Source of the DNA: JBEKHI01 sp050012355
Lineage (GTDB): Bacteria > Actinomycetota > Actinomycetes > Streptosporangiales > Streptosporangiaceae
Assembly: GCA_050012355.1 (NCBI GenBank)
Contig: JBEKHI010000310.1
Coordinates: 1 to 10,257, forward strand
Length of the DNA stretch: 10,257 nt
Direction: 5' to 3'
In this document: positions 1 through 7,083 of the stretch, piece by piece
How positions within the stretch are numbered: position 1 is the stretch's first letter
Layout: each line of letters begins with the position of its first letter
Program-made: the position numbers and the translations under genes
The notes under the pieces: model-generated
Told to the model about the DNA's origin: nothing
Seen by the model: the letters and a program-made list of their open reading frames with translations, nothing else
Database searches by the model: none

Positions 1-1863
1 TCCGGGACTCCCAGCGCCGGGCGCGAACGAGGCCGGCGCGTCGGGATCGAAGCTCGCGGGCGACGGGTATTCCCGGCCCGCCGCGAGATCCCGGATGCCG
101 TTGATCAGCTCCAGCCGCTCCCTGGTGGGCAGCATCGCGATCCGCATGACCGGGTTGGCGCCCTCACCTCGGCGGTCGTTGTAGATCGCGTCCCCGGCTC
201 TGATCAGCCTGGTCGCGGCGTCGTTGCCCTCGCCGAGTATCGCCTGGGAGACACTCGGCTGGGTGCAGCCAAGCGCGATGCGCAGCGCCATCTGCTCATA
301 GACCGGCCGCAGGTAGGCCGCGAGCTGGCCGCCGGGTGACTGGGTGGCCAGCAGCAGGTGCAGGCCGAACGCCGCGCCCCGCTTGGCGATGTCGGCCAGC
401 AGCCGCCCGGCTTCCCGGGCGAGCCGGTCCTCCTCGCTGAACAGCACCTGGAACTCATCCATGATCACCAGGGCCCTCGGCAGCGGCTGCCCGGTCTCGC
501 GCCGGTAGTCGGGAAGATCGGTGACGCGCGCCTCGCGGCATAGCCGGGCCCGGCGGTCGATCTCGTTGTGGAACCTGCGCAGCATGCTCAGCCCGAACTC
601 GCGGTCCGTGCGGGAGGTGATCGCCCGCGCGTGCGGCAACCGCTGCGTGAGGTAGGCGTCGAACTCGACTTCCTTGAAGTCGAGCAGGTACAGCTCAAGT
701 TCCTCCGGCGGGTACTGGAGCGCTAGCTGACAGATCAGCACGTGCAGCAGGTTCGTCTTGCCCATCCGGACGTCCCCGCCGACCAGCCCGTGGTGCACGC
801 CCCGCGCGCCCATCGCGAAATGCTGTGGCTCGCCCTTGCTGTCCACGCCGATCTGCACGTCAAGGCCATCGGTCGTGACGCCGGTCCAGCGTCGCACGGA
901 GGCAACCCCGATCGGGCCGAACGGAAGGTTCCGCGAGGCCGAGCCGGCCGCGGCGCCGACCGCGTCCAGCCACGGATTAGCCCGCGCCGCCACCGGCATC
1001 TGGTCCGCCTCGATCACCAGCTGCCCGAACTCCGGGTCATCCCAGCTAAGAGTGCCCTCATCGGCCAGGCTCAGGTTCGTGGCGGGCACCCCCAGGTCGA
1101 GGCCATCGCCCGAGTGGGTCGCGAGAATGAACAGACCCGCGCGCGGCCCGTTGCGCGCGAGTTGCGCGAGCAGTTCCATGGCCCGGTCGCTCACGCCATC
1201 CGGGAAACCCGCCAGCACCAGGACGTGGTACGGGATGGTGGTACCGGCGGTGACCGCGTTGTAGGCCTCTATCGAGTCATGGACGTTCGTCAGCCGGGTC
1301 TGGGTGACCTCAACGACGTGGCTGGTAAGCGCCACCAGCAGGTCCTCGATTTCCGCCGGGCTGGCCGCGACACCATTGCCGACCCGCAGCCGCGCGGGCA
1401 ACCGGAGAAACGCGCTCAGGTGCCGCCCCTGCCCGACGGCGTCGGCGAGGGCGAACCGCACGGTGCCGGGCCCGGTGGCCGTGGCCAGCCGCAACGTCAG
1501 CGCCTGCAGCAGTGATCGCGCCTGGTCAGCGAAGCCGCGCTCGGCTATTAATACGTGGCCGTACCTGACGAACTTCGCCACGGCCGGCAGCCGGACGCCC
1601 TCCCCGACCCGCAGCTCGCCAACGCGCAGTCCGTCGGGTAGCGGCGCGTCCAGGTCAGGTGCGTAACCGTCCCACGCCGCCGCGTCGAAGTCGTCAAGCC
1701 CCCACGGATGGGCCGCGATCAGCTCCTGCGAAGGGTTCAGCAGCTCGCGCGCGGGAGGCGAGTCGTCCAGGTAATGCTCGTGACAGCGGCGCGCCATCTC
1801 GGTCAGATCAGTCAGGCGAGCGTAGGCATCGAGGATCTCCTGCTCGACCGGCTGTGTCAGCAT
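1..1863 (-). CDS. FtsK/SpoIIIE-type ATPase, tandem P-loop domains (3' end off window)
   Basis: The frame is open from ATG 1863 to the window edge: 621 codons with no stop, so the C-terminus is missing. The start is firm. An in-frame TGA lies two codons upstream, and GAAGGG sits about 7 nt before the ATG, behind a second CGAAGG copy. The second ATPase domain (about residues 313-580) is intact: Walker A G363-DVRM-GKT (K369, T370), Walker B LVIMDEF (D469, E470) and a sensor-like ATQSP near 507-510. The first domain (about 95-255) has the same layout, with a strand HVLIAERG (103-110), a Walker-B-like HVLVLAGFP (213-221) and LFILATH (244-250). It lacks a P-loop lysine and acidic Walker B residues, so it is probably structural. 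No transmembrane segment is visible, so a cytosolic protein is likely. Members of the superfamily pump DNA or protein; the substrate here is unknown. A two-domain EccCb-type secretion ATPase is a less likely alternative, since both of its domains normally keep P-loops and no ESX gene is visible. TTA leucine codon at L105. Confidence 0.9.
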   Translation of the reverse strand, partial: MLTQPVEQEILDAYARLTDLTEMARRCHEHYLDDSPPARELLNPSQELIAAHPWGLDDFDAAAWDGYAPDLDAPLPDGLRVGELRVGEGVRLPAVAKFVRYGHVLIAERGFADQARSLLQALTLRLATATGPGTVRFALADAVGQGRHLSAFLRLPARLRVGNGVAASPAEIEDLLVALTSHVVEVTQTRLTNVHDSIEAYNAVTAGTTIPYHVLVLAGFPDGVSDRAMELLAQLARNGPRAGLFILATHSGDGLDLGVPATNLSLADEGTLSWDDPEFGQLVIEADQMPVAARANPWLDAVGAAAGSASRNLPFGPIGVASVRRWTGVTTDGLDVQIGVDSKGEPQHFAMGARGVHHGLVGGDVRMGKTNLLHVLICQLALQYPPEELELYLLDFKEVEFDAYLTQRLPHARAITSRTDREFGLSMLRRFHNEIDRRARLCREARVTDLPDYRRETGQPLPRALVIMDEFQVLFSEEDRLAREAGRLLADIAKRGAAFGLHLLLATQSPGGQLAAYLRPVYEQMALRIALGCTQPSVSQAILGEGNDAATRLIRAGDAIYNDRRGEGANPVMRIAMLPTRERLELINGIRDLAAGREYPSPASFDPDAPASFAPGAGSPG

Positions 1864-1926
1864 TTGTCACCCTTCGTTTCCTTCGATAGTGCAAGGAGTA
1901 GCGATGTGCAGTCAACCGGGCCAACC

Positions 1927-2001
1927 GTCGTTATGCAAAATTAAAAAGCTCTTTCTACATAACGGCGGTCGGCTGGTCAGCTGCGAACCTACAGCCGTTA
2001 T
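1927..2001. repeat. Three copies of a YCGTTAT motif, alternating orientation
   Basis: GTCGTTAT lies at 1927-1934 (plus), ATAACGGC at 1959-1966 (the same motif inverted) and GCCGTTAT at 1994-2001 (plus). The second and third copies form a perfect 8-bp inverted repeat. The first and second share a 6-bp inverted core (CGTTAT/ATAACG). Centre-to-centre spacings are 32 and 35 bp, close to three helical turns, so the copies lie on roughly the same DNA face. They fall in the AT-rich middle of the divergent region. This looks like an operator array for a DNA-binding regulator. The function is inferred and no binding protein is identified. Confidence 0.45.
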
Positions 2002-2119
2002 CAATAAGTTACGAGGCGGGAAATATCCAGGTCCGTCCGGTTCCTGCTAGCGTCCGATGCTATTGGAGTCCTCGAGTCGCCGGGTTGGCACCCCTGGCTC
2101 GTTTCCCACGCGAGAAGAC

Positions 2120-2123
2120 GAGG
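2120..2123 (+). promoter_or_regulatory. Ribosome binding site deciding the peptidase start
   Basis: GAGG lies 5 nt before ATG 2129. The frame is open up to an earlier ATG at 2057, but that codon has no Shine-Dalgarno-like sequence. Using it would add 24 polar residues ahead of the signal peptide. A third ATG at 2141 is poorly served. The site therefore favours 2129. Confidence 0.6.
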
Positions 2124-2128
2124 CGAGC

Positions 2129-5100
2129 ATGCGAGTACGCATGAAAGGTGGCGCGTCCATAAGACGGGCCGGGAGCAGGAAGCTGTCACTGGGGATAGCC
2201 GCGGCATCAGCGGCAGCACTGGTGGCAGGTCAATTCGCCCTCACAACAATGCCGGCGTCGGCCGCTACTAGCGCCCCCGACCTGCTGGATCTGTCAACCG
2301 CGCAGGCCGCGCAGTTGTCACAGAACGTGAATCAGCACGTGATCGTGCTCATGAAGAGCCAGCCCGCGCAAGCGTCGGTCGGCAGCGCAGCGGCGGCCAA
2401 CCGCGCCAGCGCCGTCCGCACCGAGCAGGCACCGCTGATGAGCGAGCTCAGCGAGGTTCACGCCACGGGGGTGAAAAGCTATCAGCTGATTAACAGCTTC
2501 GCGGCGACGGTCTCGTCCGGCGAGGAGTCGCTGCTCAAGAGCGACCCCGACGTCTCGGCGGTCATCCCTGACTCGACGATCAAGTACGACCCTTCGCAGT
2601 CGAGCGACGATACCGGCGCGACGTCGGCTTCCTCGTCGCTGACCGCGCACAACATCCCGGGCGCGTGCGGTAAGAACGGCCAGGCCACGCTGGCCCCGGA
2701 GGGCCTGTCGCTGACCGGGACCGCCTCGGACAGCCCGACGGCCAAGACCGCCCGGTCGCTCGGCATCACCGGCGCCGGCGTCAAGGTCGCCTGGATCGCG
2801 GACGGCCTCGACCAGGACAACGAGAACTTCATCCGGGCCAACGGCACGTCGGTGTTCGACAAGGCGACCGGCGGCGACTACGAGGACTTCACCGGTCAGG
2901 GGGCGGGCGCGCCGACCGGCGGTGACGAGGCGTTCCTGGACGCGAACCAGATCGCCGGCCAGGGTCTGGTCACGTACAACGTGAACGGTTTCTCCGCGCA
3001 GTCCTACTCCACCCCGTGCAACATCAAGATCGAGGGCGTGGCGCCCGGTGCGAGCCTGGTCGGTCTCGACGTGTTCTCCGAGGCCGGCAACGTCCTGGAC
3101 ACCACCGAGTCCAACTTCCTCGAGGCGATTAACTACGCGGTCGAGACCGATCACGTGAACGTGATCAACGAGTCGTTCGACAGCAACTCGTTCCCGGACG
3201 TGACCGCGCTGGACGCGACCAAGCAGTTCGATGACGCGGCCGTCGCGGCCGGCGTCGTGGTCAGCGTCTCCACCGGCGACGCGGGCAACTTCAACACGAT
3301 CGGCTCGCCAGCGACCGACCCGGATGTGATCTCGGCCGGCGCGACGACGCAGTTCCAGATGTACGAGCAGACCAACTACGCCGCCGCGCGGTACTTCTCG
3401 ACGACGGGCTGGCTGAGCGACAACATCAGCTCGCTCAGCTCTGGCGGATATGACGAGACCGGTGGCACGGTGAGCCTGGTCGCGCCCGGTGACCTGAGCT
3501 TCGCCTCCTGCGACGCTAACCCCACCGACTACACTGAATGCGACAACTTCCTCGGCAACCCCTCCGACATTGAGGAAAGCGGCGGCACCAGCGAGGCCTC
3601 GCCGTTCGTCGCGGGCGTCGCGGCCCTGGTCATCCAGGCCTACCGGAACACTCACGGCGGCGTCACCCCGACTCCTGCCGTGGTCAAGCAGATCCTGGTC
3701 AGCACCGCGACCAACCTCGGCGTCCCGGCCGAGGAGCAGGGCTCCGGCCTGGTGAACTCCTACAAGGCCGTCGAGCTCGCCGAGTCCTACGGGCTATCGC
3801 ATCACGTCGGAAGCACGCTGCTGACCTCGACCAGTCAGCTGAACGGTGTCGGTGCCCCCGGCAGCCATCAGCACTGGAACGTCACCGTCACCAACACCGG
3901 CGCGAGCAAGCAGAACGTCAACCTGTCCGGCACCACCTTCGGGCCGAACGAGAACGCGCAGAGCGGGAAGGTCACGCTAAGCGACAAGTCCAGCCCGAAG
4001 TTCGTGAACTACGGCGGCCTTGAGAACAACTACGGCGTCTTCCACTTCAAGGTCACACCGGGCCAGCAACGGCTGGTCGCATCGCTCGCCTATCCAGCCA
4101 CCGAGGCCGACTTCAGCAGCGGTGACCTGAACTCGCGCGTCCGGCTGATCCTGATCGACCCGAAGGGCAGGCTGGCCGCGCACTCGCTGCCGCAGGGCGT
4201 CGGCAACTACGGCAACGTCGACGTGCGGTACCCGACCGCCGGGACCTGGACCGGCGTCATCTTCGGCGACGTCGCCACCCCGGACGGCGGGACCAACGGA
4301 GTCGTGCCGTGGCAGGTCGCGACGGAAAAGGCGGTGCCGTTCGGATCGGTGTCGGCCTCGTCGTTCAGCCTCGCGCCTGGGCAGAGCCGTACGGTGACGG
4401 TCTGCGCGACCACCCCGTCGTCGGCGGGTGATTCCGACGGGTCGTTCGTGATCGGCTCCAACGACGACAACGGTCAGACCACCTCGGTGGCCGTGACGCT
4501 GCGCAGCCTGGTCGAGCCGTTGAAGGGCGGCGCGTTCAGTGGCACGCTGACCGGCGGCAACGGGCGTGACCCGTACGAGGGCCAGGACGAGTACTACGAG
4601 TTCAACGTCCCGGCTGGAGTTCACGGCATCACCGCGAATCTCCATTTCGCCAATGACGCGGCCGACCCGGCCGCTGAGTACCTGGTCAGCCCGGATGGAG
4701 ACACCCTGGGCTACGGGCAGAACACGCTAGGCACGACGGACCTGACGTCGTTGTCCGCCTACACCCTCAACCCGGCGCCCGGCACCTGGACGCTGATCGT
4801 GGACTTCGCCGAGCCCGTGGTCGGCAACGAGTTGTCGGAGCCGTACACCGGGAGCGTCAAGTTCAACGACGCCAGCGCGACCGCGTCCGGGCTGCCGGAC
4901 AGCGCGCACACGGTGCTGGCCCCGGGCAAGAAGGTCACGGTGAAGGTGAAGATCACCAACACCGGCGTAGCGCCGGAGGATTTCTTCATCGATCCGCGGC
5001 TGGATAGCAGTTCGGCTGTCGCGCTAGCCGCGGTCTCGCCGACGTCGGGGACCGTGACGTTGCCGATGAACAGCTACTTCCCGACCTACCTGATCCCGTC

Positions 5101-5620
5101 TGAGACCTCAAGCGTGTCGGTGTCCCAGACATCCAGCCTGCCCGCGATGTTCGACTTCAGCCCGTTCACGGGTGACCCGGATCTCGCGAGCGCCAGCAGT
5201 GGTGCGTCGTCGCTGTGCTCCGATACCTCGTCGCTGAGCTACACCCCGTCGGGTGGCTCGGTAACGGCGGGCTTCTGGGAGACCGGGCCGACCGAGTGCG
5301 GTCCCTACACCACCGCCGCGCCCGCGGGCACGGCGACGGACACGGTGACCGCGGTGACCAAGACGTTCGACACCTCGGTGACCTCGGCCACCGGTGACAT
5401 ATGGCCAGCGTCCACCGGCGCGTCGGTGACGTTCTCGCCGGTCGTCATCGCCGCGGGCAAGTCCGCGACCGTCGACGTGACGATCACGGTTCCGGCCACC
5501 GCTGGCGCGGTGGTCAGCGGCCACCTGTACGTCGACGCCTACGAGAGCGGCGTCCCGCCGTACGGTCAGCTCACCGGCGATGAGCTGGTGGCACTCCCCT
5601 ACGAGTACAAGGTCGGGTAA
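2129..5620 (+). CDS. Secreted subtilisin-fold peptidase with sedolisin-like (S53) active site
   Basis: 1163 residues. Residues 1-45 are a signal peptide: an Arg/Lys-rich start, an Ala/Leu core, then MPASA at the cleavage site. Residues about 70-153 resemble the I9 propeptide (HVIVLMK to DVSAVIPDSTIKY). The catalytic domain (about 205-550) has the S8 landmarks GAGVKVAWIADG (D225), GVAPGASLVGL and GGTSEASPFVAG (S488), and an S8-like end (GSGLVNSYKAVELA). However, the HGTH site is replaced by GGDEAFLDANQIAG, with E267 and D271 four apart, and the oxyanion Asn is replaced by Asp in STGDAG (D384). These are sedolisin features. Residues about 555-1163 are beta-sandwich-like, with Fn3-like (VTVTNTGASKQNV) and two PPC-like stretches (about 637-712 and 820-890). 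There is no LPXTG motif or C-terminal membrane anchor, so free secretion is likely. The probable role is extracellular protein breakdown; substrate unknown. Ends in TAA, convergent with the hydrolase gene. Confidence 0.9.
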   Translation: MRVRMKGGASIRRAGSRKLSLGIAAASAAALVAGQFALTTMPASAATSAPDLLDLSTAQAAQLSQNVNQHVIVLMKSQPAQASVGSAAAANRASAVRTEQAPLMSELSEVHATGVKSYQLINSFAATVSSGEESLLKSDPDVSAVIPDSTIKYDPSQSSDDTGATSASSSLTAHNIPGACGKNGQATLAPEGLSLTGTASDSPTAKTARSLGITGAGVKVAWIADGLDQDNENFIRANGTSVFDKATGGDYEDFTGQGAGAPTGGDEAFLDANQIAGQGLVTYNVNGFSAQSYSTPCNIKIEGVAPGASLVGLDVFSEAGNVLDTTESNFLEAINYAVETDHVNVINESFDSNSFPDVTALDATKQFDDAAVAAGVVVSVSTGDAGNFNTIGSPATDPDVISAGATTQFQMYEQTNYAAARYFSTTGWLSDNISSLSSGGYDETGGTVSLVAPGDLSFASCDANPTDYTECDNFLGNPSDIEESGGTSEASPFVAGVAALVIQAYRNTHGGVTPTPAVVKQILVSTATNLGVPAEEQGSGLVNSYKAVELAESYGLSHHVGSTLLTSTSQLNGVGAPGSHQHWNVTVTNTGASKQNVNLSGTTFGPNENAQSGKVTLSDKSSPKFVNYGGLENNYGVFHFKVTPGQQRLVASLAYPATEADFSSGDLNSRVRLILIDPKGRLAAHSLPQGVGNYGNVDVRYPTAGTWTGVIFGDVATPDGGTNGVVPWQVATEKAVPFGSVSASSFSLAPGQSRTVTVCATTPSSAGDSDGSFVIGSNDDNGQTTSVAVTLRSLVEPLKGGAFSGTLTGGNGRDPYEGQDEYYEFNVPAGVHGITANLHFANDAADPAAEYLVSPDGDTLGYGQNTLGTTDLTSLSAYTLNPAPGTWTLIVDFAEPVVGNELSEPYTGSVKFNDASATASGLPDSAHTVLAPGKKVTVKVKITNTGVAPEDFFIDPRLDSSSAVALAAVSPTSGTVTLPMNSYFPTYLIPSETSSVSVSQTSSLPAMFDFSPFTGDPDLASASSGASSLCSDTSSLSYTPSGGSVTAGFWETGPTECGPYTTAAPAGTATDTVTAVTKTFDTSVTSATGDIWPASTGASVTFSPVVIAAGKSATVDVTITVPATAGAVVSGHLYVDAYESGVPPYGQLTGDELVALPYEYKVG

Positions 5621-5643
5621 CTAGCCCGCGAGGCAGCTGCAAA

Positions 5644-5689
5644 AGCGTTCCCGGAATCCGCCGCCACGGCAGCGGATTCCGGGAACGCT
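5644..5689. terminator. Perfect 18-bp hairpin, probable bidirectional terminator
   Basis: AGCGTTCCCGGAATCCGC (5644-5661) is the exact reverse complement of GCGGATTCCGGGAACGCT (5672-5689), with a 10-nt loop. AAAA lies on the left (5641-5644) and GTTT on the right (5690-5693), giving a short T-run in both directions. It starts 23 bp after the peptidase stop and ends 38 bp past the hydrolase stop, between convergent genes. It can serve both transcripts. The U-tract is short, as is common in high-G+C actinomycetes. Confidence 0.85.
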
Positions 5690-5727
5690 GTTTACGTCGC
5701 TATGGCTTCTTCAAGGGCACCGCGCGA

Positions 5728-7056
5728 TCAGCTATCCAGCCAGTCCAGCGCGACGGCGGCGGTCCAGGATTGTCGCAGCGAGCCCAGCGGCTTCCCGGTG
5801 AACGGCTCGAAATACTCCGCGAACTCCCCCGTCGCGGCGATCTGGCCGAGCGAATCGTCCCGGAGCTGGTCCGCGCGGGTCGAGTAGCCGAGCTGGGTCA
5901 GCGAGCACCACAGCAGCCAGCTGATAACCGGCCAGACCGGACCCCGCCAGTAGTTGCGCGGCTCGAACGCCGGCTCGGCGGGGCTCGTGCTCGGCAGCAG
6001 GCGCCAGCGAAACCGTGGGTCACCGCAGAAGTCCTCGGAGTCCAGTACCCGCATCTGGGCCTCGCGCTGCCCGGCGTCCGAGGTGCCCGCGAACAGCGGC
6101 GCGTATCCGGCGAACGTCCGCAGCCGGATCTGCTCGCCGGTGCGAACGTCGTAGTCCAGGCAGAGGCCGTATTCGGTGTCGAAGTGGCGCGCCAGCCCCT
6201 GCCTGCCGCGGTCCAGCCAGGCGGCCAGCTCCCGGCGGTCGCCGTCACTGGCTCCGGCCACGTCAGCCAGGTCCAGGAGCGCGGCGTTCGCCGAGACAAG
6301 GACGGCGCTGAAGAACACGTCCTTGATCAGGAACGGGTACTGACGGTAGATCTGCTCGTCGTCGTACCGGTACTTTCGCAGCTGGCCGACTAGCCACAGA
6401 TACCGGTCGTAGTCCCAGTTGGTGGGCCGCTGCGACGAGTCACTTACCTGGCTGGTGTCCAGGCGGGTGTAGGGCCGGGGCTTGGTTACCTCGATACGCG
6501 CCAGCGCGCGGTCCCAGCGCGGGGAGTTGTCCGTGCCTTCCCACGGGTGATAGGTCGTGACCAGCCCCGATGCCTCGGGGTCGCGCTGTGTAGCGAGGTA
6601 GCGATGCCACCGTATGAGCCGCGGGTACAGCGCCTGGATGCGCGCGCGTATGTCGGGCCGCTGCTCCTGCGGCGTCAGCTGCCAGATCCGGCGCAATGCC
6701 AGGGCGTGTACCGGTGGCTGGCAGATCCCGGTCGTCTGCACCGGAGGCGCTGGCGCCGCCGGCGCGATGCCGCAATCCCACCAGTCCGGCCCGGGGAAGT
6801 AACGCGCGTCCGGGCCGGCCCGGAACACGATGTGCGGTACCAGGCCCGTCGACCACTGCGCCGCGAATAGCTGCTCAAGCTCCGTCATCGCCCGCCGGAC
6901 GTCCAGGTGCGCCCACCCGATCGCGATGAACGCGCTGTCCCAGCTCCACTGATGCGGGTACAGATTCGGCGACGCCTTCGTCCAGCCGCCCGCATCGTTG
7001 CCGTGCAGTACTCCGGCTGCCTGGTCACGCAGCAGTGTGCGGGTATCGGCGGTCAC
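5728..7056 (-). CDS. GH63 glycoside hydrolase, glucosylglycerate/mannosylglycerate hydrolase-like
   Basis: 442 residues from GTG 7056, with AGGAG (7061-7065) 4 nt upstream. The length is close to the mycobacterial glucosylglycerate hydrolase as I recall it (about 446). The (alpha/alpha)6-barrel landmarks of GH63/GH37 are in order: NLYPHQWSWDSAF (31-43), FPGPDWWDCG (87-96), YHPWEGTDNSPRWD (169-182), NYWRGPVWP (368-376) and EYFEPFTGKPLG (414-425), followed by QSWTAA. The probable general acid is D176, by analogy with the ESGxD motif of this clan. The probable general base is E414 or E417. The enzyme would hydrolyse glucosylglycerate or mannosylglycerate to the hexose plus glycerate in the cytosol, since there is no signal peptide. 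In mycobacteria this reaction is linked to mobilising the solute on recovery from nitrogen starvation. The gene lies 27 bp after the LAL regulator and is probably co-transcribed. Exact substrate is not decidable from sequence; another small alpha-glycoside such as trehalose is possible. Confidence 0.85.
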   Translation of the reverse strand: MTADTRTLLRDQAAGVLHGNDAGGWTKASPNLYPHQWSWDSAFIAIGWAHLDVRRAMTELEQLFAAQWSTGLVPHIVFRAGPDARYFPGPDWWDCGIAPAAPAPPVQTTGICQPPVHALALRRIWQLTPQEQRPDIRARIQALYPRLIRWHRYLATQRDPEASGLVTTYHPWEGTDNSPRWDRALARIEVTKPRPYTRLDTSQVSDSSQRPTNWDYDRYLWLVGQLRKYRYDDEQIYRQYPFLIKDVFFSAVLVSANAALLDLADVAGASDGDRRELAAWLDRGRQGLARHFDTEYGLCLDYDVRTGEQIRLRTFAGYAPLFAGTSDAGQREAQMRVLDSEDFCGDPRFRWRLLPSTSPAEPAFEPRNYWRGPVWPVISWLLWCSLTQLGYSTRADQLRDDSLGQIAATGEFAEYFEPFTGKPLGSLRQSWTAAVALDWLDS

Positions 7057-7060
7057 GCTT

Positions 7061-7065
7061 CTCCT
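7061..7065 (-). promoter_or_regulatory. Ribosome binding site of the GH63 hydrolase
   Basis: On the minus strand AGGAG is followed by AAGC and then GTG 7056. This strong site supports the GTG start. It lies in the 27-bp gap after the regulator's stop, leaving little room for a separate promoter, so read-through from the regulator is likely. Confidence 0.7.
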
Positions 7066-7083
7066 GACGCTCGGTCCGCTTCT

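Larger units (their letters stand above)
1864..2128. promoter_or_regulatory. Divergent promoter region between the FtsK-like and peptidase genes
   Basis: This 265-bp gap separates two divergent genes, so both promoters should lie here. The section around 1930-2010 is clearly AT-richer than its surroundings, with runs such as CAAAATTAAAAAG. That fits a promoter or operator zone. I could not find a convincing -35/-10 pair at proper spacing on either strand. The last 90 bases before the peptidase would form a 5' leader, and I recognise no riboswitch class in it. Confidence 0.45.

Noticed and set aside
742..1515. Plus-strand open frame (257 codons) over the FtsK-like gene
   Set aside because: It is a shadow frame with low-complexity Arg/Pro-rich sequence; the minus strand carries an intact Walker A/B ATPase here.
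1..1863. ESX/type VII secretion EccC component
   Set aside because: The first ATPase domain lacks a P-loop, no membrane segment is seen, and no WXG100, EccB, EccD or mycosin gene is in the window. The neighbouring peptidase is not mycosin-like, because it has no catalytic His and no C-terminal membrane helix.
2057..2128. N-terminal extension of the peptidase to ATG 2057
   Set aside because: There is no ribosome binding site before 2057, and the extra 24 polar residues would precede a normal signal peptide that starts well at 2129.
2010..2128. Possible riboswitch or structured leader before the peptidase
   Set aside because: A weak GCCGGG/CCTGGC stem (about 2089-2110) can be drawn, but I recognise no conserved core of a known riboswitch class.
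2318..3655. Long minus-strand open frame (445 codons) opposite the peptidase gene
   Set aside because: It is antisense to a clearly recognisable peptidase. The translation is rich in Arg/Val/Gly with no domain, a typical shadow of high-G+C codon bias.
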